Assembly (NCBI RefSeq): GCF_001730235.1
Contig: NZ_MIJF01000001.1
Span: 62,001-126,000 of the forward strand
DNA: 64,000 bases
Direction: 5' to 3'
Origin: Vulcanibacillus modesticaldus
GTDB taxonomy: Bacteria; Bacillota; Bacilli; Tepidibacillales; Tepidibacillaceae
The number at the start of each line of letters is the position of its first letter. Within the stretch, counting starts at the first letter, position 1. Positions 27,021-35,175 of the stretch are shown one piece after another. A program made the position numbers and the translations under genes. Below the pieces are notes generated by a model. That model saw only the letters and a program-made list of their open reading frames with translations, searched no databases and was not told the DNA's origin.

Positions 27021-28118
27021 ATGCAAAAAGTTCGTGTATTAATTGTTGATGATTCAATATTTATGAGAACATTAATATCTGATCTATTGACAGATAGCGG
27101 AGTTATTGAAGTGATTGGTACTGCTAGCAATGGTTTAGAAGCAGTTGATAAGATAAAGTCTCTTTCGCCTGACGTTGTCACTTTAGATGTAGAGATGCCG
27201 AAGTTAAATGGACTTGAAGTCTTAAAAATGGTTATGTCCAATACCCCTGTGCCAATAATTATGCTTAGTAGTTTAACGAAACAGGGTACGGATACAACAA
27301 TAAAAGCTTTACATTATGGTGCATTCGATTTTATTGCTAAACCATCGGGATCAATTTCTTTAGATATAAAGAAAATAAGTAATGAGATAATCGATAAAAT
27401 CTTAATCGCTAATACTCAAAAGGATAAGTGGATTAAGCAATGGAATAGAAAAAGTAATACTACTCCTTCTAAGACGATAGATTTAGATGAATTTGAGAAT
27501 TTAAAAAAACTAGCTGGTGATCAAAAAACCCTTCATGGGATAGTGGCGATTGGAACTTCGACTGGAGGTCCGAAGGCATTACAAAAAGTTTTGACAAACA
27601 TTCCTAAAAATTTCCCCTATGCGCTTTTGGTGGTTCAACATATGCCGCCGGGCTTTACAAAATCATTGGCAACTCGACTAGACTCATTATCTGAGATAAA
27701 AGTTTTTGAGGCAGAAGATATGCAAAGTATCGAACCTGGTACAGCATATATTGCTCCCGGTGATTATCACATGACTGTTACAAAAAATGCTAATAAATAT
27801 CATATATCCTTAAATAAAGGTCAACATATTGGTAGGCATCGGCCAGCAGTAGATGTGCTTTTCAAATCATTGGCTGGTATTGATCTAGAAAAGATATTTG
27901 TCATTATGACAGGAATGGGTAGTGATGGTACCGAAGGTATTAAGGCGGCAAAAACTAAAGATAGTGATATAATAATTGCGGAAGCTGAGGAATCATGTAT
28001 CGTATTTGGAATGCCTAAATCTGCTATTCAAACTGGTTTAGTAGATTTTGTTGTTCCTTTAGATAATATTGCAAATTACATTATAAAAGGTGTTAATAAA
28101 CAGAGGAGGTGGCCGTAA
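27021..28118 (+). CDS. cheB: Chemotaxis response regulator protein-glutamate methylesterase CheB
   Basis: A 365-residue, two-domain enzyme: receiver (1-120, phospho-acceptor D56 in LDVEMP, K in FIAKPSG) and C-terminal methylesterase (about 175-360). The Ser-His-Asp triad is visible in GTSTGGP, VVQHMPPGF and MGSDGTEG. It demethylates/deamidates receptor glutamates. ATG 27021 follows GAGGGTGAGG; an in-frame TTG at 26994 lies inside flhG. No cheR is in the window. Confidence 0.96.
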   Translation: MQKVRVLIVDDSIFMRTLISDLLTDSGVIEVIGTASNGLEAVDKIKSLSPDVVTLDVEMPKLNGLEVLKMVMSNTPVPIIMLSSLTKQGTDTTIKALHYGAFDFIAKPSGSISLDIKKISNEIIDKILIANTQKDKWIKQWNRKSNTTPSKTIDLDEFENLKKLAGDQKTLHGIVAIGTSTGGPKALQKVLTNIPKNFPYALLVVQHMPPGFTKSLATRLDSLSEIKVFEAEDMQSIEPGTAYIAPGDYHMTVTKNANKYHISLNKGQHIGRHRPAVDVLFKSLAGIDLEKIFVIMTGMGSDGTEGIKAAKTKDSDIIIAEAEESCIVFGMPKSAIQTGLVDFVVPLDNIANYIIKGVNKQRRWP

Positions 28119-30118
28119 TGGATATGAGTCAATATTTAGATATCTTTTTGGATGAAGCTAAAGAACATTTACAAAATCTTAATGAACAGATGTTATTGTT
28201 GGAACGAGACATTAACAATCTCGATATTGTTAATGAAATATTTAGATCTGCCCATACCTTAAAAGGAACTTCTGCTACTATGGGGTTTAACAACATGGCT
28301 ACTTTAACACATGAAATGGAGAATCTATTAGATTTAGTACGGAATCATAAAATGAAGGTTGATTCAAGAATAATCGATACCATTTTTAGTAGTCTGGATA
28401 TTTTAGATCAGATGGTTATATCCATAAGTAACGGAGGAGACGATAGCCTAGATGCAACGGAGATGATAAACAGTTTACGTAGTATCAGTTCTGGAGAATC
28501 GGCTGAAGGAAAAGATCAAAATTCTTCATCAGCATTAGGCAATGGCCGGGAAGATTTTTTATTTGACGAATATGATCGTACAATTCTAAAACAGTCAATA
28601 GAATCAGGATATTCAGTTTATAAAATTTTGGTAACTATTGAAGCTGAAACTATTTTAAAATCGGCTCGTGCATTTATGGTTTTTCATGAGTTAGAGAAAT
28701 ATGGAGAGATTATCAAAGCCAATCCTCCAGTTGAAGATCTAGAAAAAGAGGATTTTGGCGATCACTTTTCTATTATTCTGATTTCAAAGAATCAATTAGA
28801 ACAGGTAAAAGAAGCTGTAATGAGCATATCTGAAATACTAGATGTTAATATTTCCACCGTTACTAAAAAAGACTTGGAACTTGAGACTGAAGATAGTAAA
28901 GATATTAAAAAGATTGAAGAGAAAAGTCAAAATAATAACAGCACTAAAATTCAAGCAAACAAAGTATCTGGAAAGATGGTAAGGGTTGATATCGAACGTC
29001 TGGATGAGTTGATGAACTTATTCAGTGAGTTAGTAATTGATAAAGGACGCTTAGATGCTCTAGCAAATGATTTAAGAAACCCCATTTTAACCGACATTGT
29101 GGAACATATGAGTAGAATAAGTTCTAGTTTGCAAACTAATATATTAAATCTACGAATGGTTCCGATTGAGCAGGTATTCAACCGTTTTCCTCGGATGATA
29201 AGGGATTTATCTAAGGAATTGAATAAGAAAGTAAATCTTAGTATCATTGGTGCTGATACAGAGTTAGACAGAACCGTTATTGATGAAATCGGGGACCCAC
29301 TTGTACATATACTTAGAAATGCAGTTGACCACGGTTTAGAATCTGTAGAAGATAGAGTTAAGAATAACAAGCCAGAAACCGGGGAGATAATTTTAAAGGC
29401 CTATCATAGTGGAAACTTTATTTTCATTGAAATAACCGATGATGGTAAGGGTATTAATAGGGAGAAAGTTATAAACAAAGCTATTGAAAAAGGTTTAATT
29501 ACCCCAGAATCTACTATAAATCTAACTGAAAAACAAGTTTATGAATTATTACTTAAGCCCGGATTTAGTACGGCAGAAAGGGTATCTGATATTTCAGGGC
29601 GTGGAGTAGGACTTGATGTTGTTAAATCTAAGATTGAATCATTAGGTGGTTTTATATCAATTGATTCAAAGTTAGGTAAAGGAACGACATTTACGATTCA
29701 ATTGCCTCTAACCTTATCTATCATTTCTTCGATGTTAGTCCAAGTACAAGAGGAAAAATATGCAATACCATTAAGTTCAATCATTGAAACTGCTATTGTT
29801 AAGAAAGATGAAATTTTATATGTTCAAAATCAAGAAGTTATTAATTTTAGAGGTAAGATCGTTCCACTAGTTTCCCTTAAAAAGGTTTTTGATGTACCAA
29901 ATTCTACTAATGATGATAGTGATGAAGTTGCCATCGTTTTGGTCAGAAAGAGGGAGAAAGTGGCTGGACTAGTAGTTGATTCTTTTATAGGACAACAAGA
30001 AATCGTCCTGAAATCATTAGGTACATATCTATCACAAGTTTTTGCAATATCGGGTGCAACGATTTTAGGTGATGGCCAAGTGGCCTTAATTTTGGATACT
30101 AACGCTTTAATTAAATAG
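28118..30118 (+). CDS. cheA: Chemotaxis histidine kinase CheA
   Basis: A 666-residue kinase with the P1-P5 order: HPt with phospho-accepting H46 (RSAHTLKG), CheY-binding P2 (about 150-255), dimerisation P3 (about 285-345), ATPase P4 with NAVDHGLE, DDGKGIN and SGRGVGLDVV, and CheW-like P5 (about 530-660). It passes phosphate to CheY and CheB. ATG 28118 overlaps the cheB stop by one base and has AGGAGG 8 nt upstream; a GTG at 28109 lies within that site. Confidence 0.97.
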   Translation: MDMSQYLDIFLDEAKEHLQNLNEQMLLLERDINNLDIVNEIFRSAHTLKGTSATMGFNNMATLTHEMENLLDLVRNHKMKVDSRIIDTIFSSLDILDQMVISISNGGDDSLDATEMINSLRSISSGESAEGKDQNSSSALGNGREDFLFDEYDRTILKQSIESGYSVYKILVTIEAETILKSARAFMVFHELEKYGEIIKANPPVEDLEKEDFGDHFSIILISKNQLEQVKEAVMSISEILDVNISTVTKKDLELETEDSKDIKKIEEKSQNNNSTKIQANKVSGKMVRVDIERLDELMNLFSELVIDKGRLDALANDLRNPILTDIVEHMSRISSSLQTNILNLRMVPIEQVFNRFPRMIRDLSKELNKKVNLSIIGADTELDRTVIDEIGDPLVHILRNAVDHGLESVEDRVKNNKPETGEIILKAYHSGNFIFIEITDDGKGINREKVINKAIEKGLITPESTINLTEKQVYELLLKPGFSTAERVSDISGRGVGLDVVKSKIESLGGFISIDSKLGKGTTFTIQLPLTLSIISSMLVQVQEEKYAIPLSSIIETAIVKKDEILYVQNQEVINFRGKIVPLVSLKKVFDVPNSTNDDSDEVAIVLVRKREKVAGLVVDSFIGQQEIVLKSLGTYLSQVFAISGATILGDGQVALILDTNALIK

Positions 30119-30129
30119 GAGGGAAGAAT

Positions 30130-30612
30130 ATGAATAACCAAACTGAACAAGTTAATGAAGAATTAAAGATTATCGTCTTTAGAATAAAAAATGAAGAGTA
30201 TGGTGTCGATGTAAAACAAGTAAAATCTATTGAACGTATGGAACACATTACTAGAGTTCCTAATACTCCTCCATTTGTTAAGGGTGTTATTAATTTAAGG
30301 GGAGTTGTAGTACCAATAATAGATTTAAGAAAGAGATTAGGTATTGACCAACAAGAATATAATGATTCAACTAGGATTATTATTGTAAATGTGGACGAGA
30401 TGGAAGTTGGATTAATAGTTGATGAAGCAAATGATGTAATTGATATTCCTATCAGTTCAATTGAACCTCCACCAAAAGTAGTGGGTGGTGTTGAATCGGT
30501 TTATCTTCGCGGTGTAGCTAAAATCTCCGAACGACTATTAGTTCTACTAAACCTAGATCAGGTTTTAAATCCTGATGAGATCAGACAACTAGAAAAGTTT
30601 GGTATTGAATGA
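30130..30612 (+). CDS. cheW: Chemotaxis coupling protein CheW
   Basis: A 160-residue CheW-like double beta-barrel that links receptors to CheA. Recognisable blocks are RIKNEEYGVDVKQVKSIERM, TRVPNTPPFVKGVINLRGVVVPIIDLRKRLG and YLRGVAKISERLLVLLNLDQVL. AGGAGGGA precedes the ATG. Its stop overlaps the start of cheC by 4 nt. Confidence 0.96.
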   Translation: MNNQTEQVNEELKIIVFRIKNEEYGVDVKQVKSIERMEHITRVPNTPPFVKGVINLRGVVVPIIDLRKRLGIDQQEYNDSTRIIIVNVDEMEVGLIVDEANDVIDIPISSIEPPPKVVGGVESVYLRGVAKISERLLVLLNLDQVLNPDEIRQLEKFGIE

Positions 30613-31232
30613 TGGGATTTAGTTTCGATAAAATAAAAGATTTACAAATAGATATTCTTAAAGAAGTTGGAAATATAGGAGCTGGCCATGCTGCAACCGC
30701 GTTATCAACTATGATTCAAAAACAAATAGATATGAACGTACCAAATGTTAAGTTAATCCCTTTTTCGGAAATTGAAGATTTTTTAGGTGGAGAAGATAAG
30801 GTTGTAGTCGGTATTTTCCTTAGAGTTGAAGGGGATATTCCGGGTAATATGTTTTTTGTTATGACTGTAGACTCAGCAAAACAACTTCTAAAACGGATGA
30901 TGGGGGATGCTGTTAGTAGCGATCCTGAATTTTCAGAAATAGAATTTTCAGCATTACATGAGGTAGGAAATATATTAGCTGGGTCATACCTTTCTTCTTT
31001 AGCTGACTTTACAAACTTAAAATTGTATCCTACAGTTCCCTCGATGGCGATTGATATGGTAGGAGCTATAATTAGTTTTGGATTACTACAAGTTAGTCAA
31101 ATTAGTGATGTTGCAATCTTAATTAATACTACCTTTTTAGAAGGTGAGCATTTTATTGAGGGACATTTTTTCCTGATCCCTGATCCAGAAGCATTTGATA
31201 GATTATTTTCTGCATTAGGAGTACCGTTATGA
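30609..31232 (+). CDS. cheC: CheY-P phosphatase CheC
   Basis: A 207-residue protein with two intact phosphatase motifs of the [D/S]x3Ex2N(x22)P type: DILKEVGN... in helix 1 and SALHEVGN... near residue 115. CheC removes phosphate from CheY and binds CheD for adaptation. Two adjacent ATGs (30609, 30612) are possible and neither has a good ribosome site, so translation probably depends on coupling to cheW. It overlaps cheD by 4 nt. Confidence 0.95.
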   Translation: MMGFSFDKIKDLQIDILKEVGNIGAGHAATALSTMIQKQIDMNVPNVKLIPFSEIEDFLGGEDKVVVGIFLRVEGDIPGNMFFVMTVDSAKQLLKRMMGDAVSSDPEFSEIEFSALHEVGNILAGSYLSSLADFTNLKLYPTVPSMAIDMVGAIISFGLLQVSQISDVAILINTTFLEGEHFIEGHFFLIPDPEAFDRLFSALGVPL

Positions 31233-31720
31233 TGAATGTTGTTAAGGTAAGAATGGCTGATTTAAATACAATTGGCGCACCAGCGCGCATTAGAACAACT
31301 GGTTTAGGATCTTGTGTAGGTATTGTTCTTTTTGATGTAAAACAAAAAGTTGGTGGAATGGCCCATATTATGCTTCCTTCATCTGAGATTGCTAAAGACA
31401 ATCAATTTCTTAATAGGGCAAAATATGCTGATACAGCAGTACCTTTATTATTTGAAAAGATGTTAAGTATTGGGGCATCTAAGGAGAACATCGTTGCTAA
31501 ACTTGCTGGTGGTTCACAAATGTTTCAATTCAATACATCTAATGATATGTTAAGGATTGGACCAAGAAACGTCGAGGCATCTAAGCTGGCATTGTCTAAT
31601 ATAGGAATTCCCTTGATTGCTGAAGACACTGGCGGGAATATCGGAAGGACAATTGAATTAGACACTCAAACTGGTATATTACACATTAAAACGGCGAATT
31701 TAGGTGTTAAGGAAATATGA
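31229..31720 (+). CDS. cheD: Chemoreceptor glutamine deamidase CheD
   Basis: A 163-residue deamidase. The catalytic Cys is in GLGSCVGIVLFD and the His in GGMAHIMLP; KLAGGSQMF and IGPRNVEA are further family blocks. It converts receptor Gln to Glu and is the binding partner of CheC. The ATG overlaps the cheC stop (ATGA) and has TTAGGAG 7 nt upstream. Confidence 0.96.
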   Translation: MMNVVKVRMADLNTIGAPARIRTTGLGSCVGIVLFDVKQKVGGMAHIMLPSSEIAKDNQFLNRAKYADTAVPLLFEKMLSIGASKENIVAKLAGGSQMFQFNTSNDMLRIGPRNVEASKLALSNIGIPLIAEDTGGNIGRTIELDTQTGILHIKTANLGVKEI

Positions 31721-32019
31721 TGTCATTGTTTAGGGTTATTTTTCCACTCTCTGTAAGTGTATTAGCATCATTGATAGTATTTTTTTTCAATTTACGTGTA
31801 AATTTATTGAAAACTTCTTTGATTAGGGGAGTAATAGTTTTTTCAATTTTCTTTGTTCTTGGATTGTTAATTCAATACGTTCTCCATTTAAATATCAATT
31901 CATCGAAAAAAGACCAAGAAGTGTTTGAACCCTTAAAATTTGAAAGGGTGGAAATAGATAATGGTGATAAGGTTGAAGAATTGGTTAAGGGAATTAGGAC
32001 GTTCTCAGAAGTTGAATAA
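31720..32019 (+). CDS. Unrecognised two-helix membrane protein between cheD and sigD
   Basis: About 99 residues. Two hydrophobic helices are visible (about 5-24 and 37-58) separated by a short basic loop (RVNLLKTSLIRG), then a charged, mostly acidic tail of about 40 residues ending RTFSEVE. With the basic loop inside, both termini would be outside unless the tail is in the cytosol. Adjacent ATGs exist at 31717 and 31720; AGGA is 6 nt before the second. The gene overlaps or abuts cheD and ends 17 nt before sigD, so it belongs to the operon. B. subtilis has no gene at this place. Function unknown. Confidence 0.7.
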   Translation: MSLFRVIFPLSVSVLASLIVFFFNLRVNLLKTSLIRGVIVFSIFFVLGLLIQYVLHLNINSSKKDQEVFEPLKFERVEIDNGDKVEELVKGIRTFSEVE

Positions 32020-32036
32020 AGGGTAGGTGTCATCAT

Positions 32037-32807
32037 ATGGAGAGCCTGAAACAAGTTAATGTAAATCAATTGTGGCAATTATGGCGGGAGTATGATGATT
32101 CGGATGCTTATCAGCAATTAGTAGATAAATATATTGGTTTAGTTGACCAAGTTGTAAAAAAAATGAAAGTTAACTTATCTAGTCAAGTTACTTTTGATGA
32201 GCTTAAGAGTAGTGGGATGCTTGGTTTTATCGACGCCCTTAAAAAATTTGATTATAAAAGGGGTTTGCAATTTGAAACTTATGCATCGTTGCGGATTCGC
32301 GGTGCAATCATTGATGGCTTACGGGAAAATGATTGGGTACCACGTTCCATTAGAGAAAAGGCCAAAAAGATTGAAAATGCTTACCAGATCCTAGAGCAGA
32401 AATTTCTTCGTTCCGTTACAGATGAGGAAATTATGAAGTTTTTAAAAATGGATAGGCAAGAATTTTATCAGAGTTTACAAGAAACATCATTTATGCATTT
32501 ATTATCTCTTGACGAACCTATTGATGAGGATAGAGAGAATACGAGAAGAGCCTTAATTACTGATTCAGGAGAGACCATTGATGACAAACTTGATAGGCAA
32601 CATCTCAAGGAGATATTAGCAGCAGCGATTGAAAGACTACCTGAAAAAGAAAAATTAATCGTTACACTATATTATTATGAAGAGTTGAATTTGACAGAGA
32701 TTTCTGAGATATTAGGGTTATCAACATCGCGAATTTCCCAGTTACATACTAAGGCAATTTATCGACTAAGGGGAGCATTGGGAAGGCAGAAAAAAAATCT
32801 TTTTTAA
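32037..32807 (+). CDS. sigD: RNA polymerase sigma factor for flagellar operons SigD (FliA/WhiG family)
   Basis: A 256-residue sigma-28-type factor. Region 2 has the core-binding and -10 segment (TFDELKSSGMLGFIDALKKFDYKRGLQFETYASLRIRGAIIDGLRENDWVPRSIREK); region 4 has EKEKLIVTLYYYEELNLTEISEILGLSTSRISQLHTKAIYRLR with its helix-turn-helix. It directs late flagellar, motility and autolysin genes. No flgM is in the window. TAGGTG precedes the ATG. Confidence 0.97.
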   Translation: MESLKQVNVNQLWQLWREYDDSDAYQQLVDKYIGLVDQVVKKMKVNLSSQVTFDELKSSGMLGFIDALKKFDYKRGLQFETYASLRIRGAIIDGLRENDWVPRSIREKAKKIENAYQILEQKFLRSVTDEEIMKFLKMDRQEFYQSLQETSFMHLLSLDEPIDEDRENTRRALITDSGETIDDKLDRQHLKEILAAAIERLPEKEKLIVTLYYYEELNLTEISEILGLSTSRISQLHTKAIYRLRGALGRQKKNLF

Positions 32808-32833
32808 CCAATTAATTGGAGGGAGGGGTATGT

Positions 32834-33091
32834 GTGAGTTTAAGAACAATTGAGCTTCAATTGGTCATGCCGAAGTCTCAAGATGTTGGACAGCTCCAAA
32901 ACACCCTTCATCAAAGAGCTACAGTTGAACAGAGTGTTTTGATGACAAAAATGAAACAACTAGAAATAGAAAAACGTAAGAAAACTGAAAAGCTTAACAA
33001 ATCGGAGATGCGTGAGCATAATACTACAAAAACGCCTCGATTGCCACGTTCAACTGATCATCGCGGTAGGTTTATCGATATTGAGTTGTAA
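32834..33091 (+). CDS. Small basic protein of unknown function after sigD
   Basis: An 85-residue protein with a short hydrophobic start (VSLRTIELQLVMPKSQDVG), a Lys/Glu/Gln helix (about 25-60) and a basic tail ending HRGRFIDIEL. No transmembrane segment or known domain is apparent. The GTG at 32834 follows an unusually long purine site, GGAGGGAGGGG, implying strong translation; the TTG at 32816 would lie before it. It is the last gene before the fla/che terminator. I do not recognise a function. Confidence 0.65.
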   Translation: MSLRTIELQLVMPKSQDVGQLQNTLHQRATVEQSVLMTKMKQLEIEKRKKTEKLNKSEMREHNTTKTPRLPRSTDHRGRFIDIEL

Positions 33092-33092
33092 T

Positions 33093-33120
33093 AAGCTAAC
33101 ATTTGGTTAGCTTTCTTTTT
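33093..33120 (+). terminator. Terminator at the end of fla/che
   Basis: AAGCTAAC pairs perfectly with GTTAGCTT around ATTTG and is followed by TCTTTTT. It directly follows the small gene after sigD. Confidence 0.8.
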
Positions 33121-33160
33121 AATCTTACATAAATAAAATATCTAGAAGTTTGGTGAGGAC

Positions 33161-33622
33161 ATGGAAATTCTCTTAATGCAAGTAGGATTATTAACTGTTG
33201 GAATTATATTCATTATCATTGCTTTATTTAAGCCAAAAAATGATGGGATCTCTGAGGATAAGATTGAAAAAATGTTTGAAGATTTCCTTTTGCAGATCGA
33301 AATTGAAAATGAAGAGATATTAAAAAAGATTAAACTAACACATACTGAAATTTATTCCCAATTAGAAAAGGAATTGCGTACGCTAGAAAAACGGGTAACA
33401 GAAATAGAATCACGGCTTGTAACATCAGAAGCCACTTCTACTGGCTCCTATATTACCCCTAACGATGAAAATTCATATCAACTAAATGCAAAATATGAAG
33501 AAGTATTAAAGCTGTATAATAGTGGTTACAGTATTGATGAAGTAGCTCAAAAAACAAATATTAGTCATGCTGAGATAAAATTAATTCTAGGACTTAAGCA
33601 GAAAGGGTATAAAAATGTTTAA
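33161..33622 (+). CDS. SwrB-like membrane-anchored coiled-coil protein with C-terminal HTH-like motif
   Basis: A 153-residue protein: N-terminal transmembrane helix (about 4-24), a coiled coil (about 32-88), a variable linker, and a C-terminal helix-turn-helix-like block YEEVLKLYNSGYSIDEVAQKTNISHAEIKLILGLKQKG. This layout and the place just after sigD match SwrB, which in B. subtilis activates basal-body assembly; it also resembles DUF6115 proteins. Sequence similarity to SwrB itself cannot be judged here. A terminator separates it from fla/che, so it may have its own promoter. It overlaps the next gene by 8 nt. Confidence 0.65.
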   Translation: MEILLMQVGLLTVGIIFIIIALFKPKNDGISEDKIEKMFEDFLLQIEIENEEILKKIKLTHTEIYSQLEKELRTLEKRVTEIESRLVTSEATSTGSYITPNDENSYQLNAKYEEVLKLYNSGYSIDEVAQKTNISHAEIKLILGLKQKGYKNV

Positions 33623-34181
33623 AAATAGGTTTTTTCTTCTGGGAATAGGAATTGGGTTTATTTTAAGTAGTTTTCTTTTATTTTCTTTATATGACTTTGA
33701 TAATAAAATGGAAAGTGTAGCGTATGACAACCCATCTGATTTAATTTCTATTGATGGGGAAAAAAATGATAAATCGGTTAGTTTCATTGACTCAGAAGAT
33801 GATAATAGTGAAGGACCAAAAATTGAGAATAATGATGAGAATATTATAAATAATAGTAATGAAGCTGATATAAATGACAGTAAAAATACCAATGATAATA
33901 TTATTAATGGGAATGATAATGATAATATTACTAATGTTAATGATAATGCTATAACTCCTATCAAATTCACAATTCAGGAAGGAATGGACTCTTTTGAAGT
34001 AGCGGATTACCTGTATGAAATTGGAATTTTACAAGATAAGAAACAATTTATCAGAATTTTATTTAATGCAAAACTAACTAAAAAAATACTTGCAATGGAT
34101 TATGTTTATGATAAAGAATTATCAGTCGAAGAATTAATCGAATTAATTACTAATACTAATCGGGAAGATTGGCAAAAATAA
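33615..34181 (+). CDS. Membrane protein with Asn-rich linker and MltG/YceG-like C-terminal domain
   Basis: A 188-residue protein. One N-terminal transmembrane helix (about 6-26) is followed by an acidic, Asn-dominated linker (about 40-115) and a C-terminal segment of about 70 residues: FTIQEGMDSFEVADYLYEIGILQDKKQF...VYDKELSVEELIELIT. That segment resembles the LysM-like N-terminal region of endolytic transglycosylase MltG; the catalytic domain is absent, so no enzyme activity is expected. It could recognise septal peptidoglycan or an MltG partner (inference). It overlaps the SwrB-like gene by 8 nt. Confidence 0.65.
   Translation: MFKNRFFLLGIGIGFILSSFLLFSLYDFDNKMESVAYDNPSDLISIDGEKNDKSVSFIDSEDDNSEGPKIENNDENIINNSNEADINDSKNTNDNIINGNDNDNITNVNDNAITPIKFTIQEGMDSFEVADYLYEIGILQDKKQFIRILFNAKLTKKILAMDYVYDKELSVEELIELITNTNREDWQK
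33828..33951 (+). repeat. Low-complexity AAT/GAT-rich tract in the MltG-like gene
   Basis: Irregular repeats of AATGATAAT and ATTA-type triplets encode the Asn/Asp/Ile-rich linker. Units are in-frame but imperfect, and no long perfect microsatellite is present. Confidence 0.6.
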
Positions 34182-34217
34182 TCTCTATTTTTTAACAAAC
34201 TTTATAATCAAATGGTG

Positions 34218-34246
34218 TTGAAACTTGTTTTTAATTATGGTATAGT
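34218..34246 (+). promoter_or_regulatory. Sigma-A promoter of rpsB
   Basis: TTGAAA, 17-nt spacer, TATAGT, with a TGn extended -10 (TGG) just before it. Start predicted near 34253, giving a leader of about 108 nt. Confidence 0.75.
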
Positions 34247-34269
34247 AGTCTTCGGTGTAAAAATACACA

Positions 34270-34329
34270 CGTTTACAGATTTAACTACAGGTTCTGGTTG
34301 TCCAGTGGTAGTTAAAGATGAAGTGAACG
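34270..34329 (+). ncRNA. Structured rpsB leader (candidate S2 autoregulatory element)
   Basis: Three nested helices: CGTTTAC / GTGAACG (34270-34276 with 34323-34329, one G-U), TTTAACTAC / GTAGTTAAA (34280-34288 with 34308-34316, perfect 9 bp), and CTGG / CCAG with a TTGT loop (34294-34305). The structure lies wholly inside the predicted leader, followed by two purine-rich ribosome-site-like segments. S2 autoregulation through the rpsB leader is known in gamma-proteobacteria; its use here is inference. Confidence 0.5.
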
Positions 34330-34360
34330 GAGGAAAAAAACCAAAGGAGGTGTGGAGGAT

Positions 34361-35059
34361 ATGGCAGTAATTTCCATGAAACAATTATTGGAAGCAGGGG
34401 TTCATTTCGGGCATCAAACTCGTCGTTGGAACCCAAAAATGGCACGCTATATCTTCACTGAAAGAAACGGAATTTATATTATCGACCTACAAAAAACTGT
34501 AAAGAAGGTTGAAGAAGCATACAATTTTATGAGAGAAATTGCAGCTTCAGGTAAGACTGTACTTTTTGTAGGTACTAAAAAACAAGCTCAGGATTCTGTA
34601 AAATCAGAAGCTGAACGTTCAGGTAGCTTTTACATCAACCAACGTTGGTTAGGTGGTACGTTAACAAACTTCGCTACAATTCAAAAGCGTATAGATCGCT
34701 TAAGTGAATTAGAGAAAATGGAAGAAGATGGAACTTTTGATGTATTACCAAAGAAAGAAGTTATCATTCTTAAAAAAGAAAAAGATCGTTTAGAGAAGTT
34801 CTTAGGTGGAATTAAAGGCATGAAAGAGCTTCCTGGGGCGTTGTTTGTAGTAGATCCTCGCAAAGAACGTATTGCTGTTGCAGAAGCTCGTAAACTTAAT
34901 ATTCCTATCATTGGAATTGTGGACACTAACTGTGACCCAGATGAAATAGATTATGTCATCCCTGGTAACGATGATGCTATTCGTGCTGTTAAGTTATTAA
35001 CTGAAAAGATGGCAGATGCTATTTTAGAAGGTAGACAAGGAGAGCAAACTGCTGAGTAA
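34361..35059 (+). CDS. rpsB: 30S ribosomal protein S2
   Basis: A 232-residue ribosomal protein. [60 protein letters not shown] and [26 protein letters not shown] are diagnostic. ATG 34361 is preferred over GTG 34352 because the protein then starts at the family position and AAAGGAGG lies 10 nt upstream. Codon choice is more biased than in neighbouring genes, as expected for high expression. Confidence 0.98.
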   Translation: MAVISMKQLLEAGVHFGHQTRRWNPKMARYIFTERNGIYIIDLQKTVKKVEEAYNFMREIAASGKTVLFVGTKKQAQDSVKSEAERSGSFYINQRWLGGTLTNFATIQKRIDRLSELEKMEEDGTFDVLPKKEVIILKKEKDRLEKFLGGIKGMKELPGALFVVDPRKERIAVAEARKLNIPIIGIVDTNCDPDEIDYVIPGNDDAIRAVKLLTEKMADAILEGRQGEQTAE

Positions 35060-35066
35060 TATATGA

Positions 35067-35105
35067 GGGTGGCCTAAGGGTTTTATACCCTTACCACCTT
35101 TTTTT
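35067..35105 (+). terminator. Hairpin between rpsB and tsf
   Basis: GGTGG / CCACC and AAGGGT / ACCCTT form a stem with a small internal asymmetry (bulged CCT against A), followed by seven T. It probably gives partial termination so that S2 is made in excess of EF-Ts. Confidence 0.8.
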
Positions 35106-35175
35106 AATAATAAATGATGAAAATCAATACTCATGTCAATTGATGATATTAATACATATAAGGAGGACGTTAGCT

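Noticed and set aside
32194-32394. 66-codon + frame inside sigD
   Set aside because: Out-of-frame overlap with SigD region 2, without a ribosome site.
33828-33951. Phase-variable microsatellite in the MltG-like gene
   Set aside because: Repeats are irregular and no unit is repeated perfectly enough times to expect slippage; kept only as a low-complexity tract.
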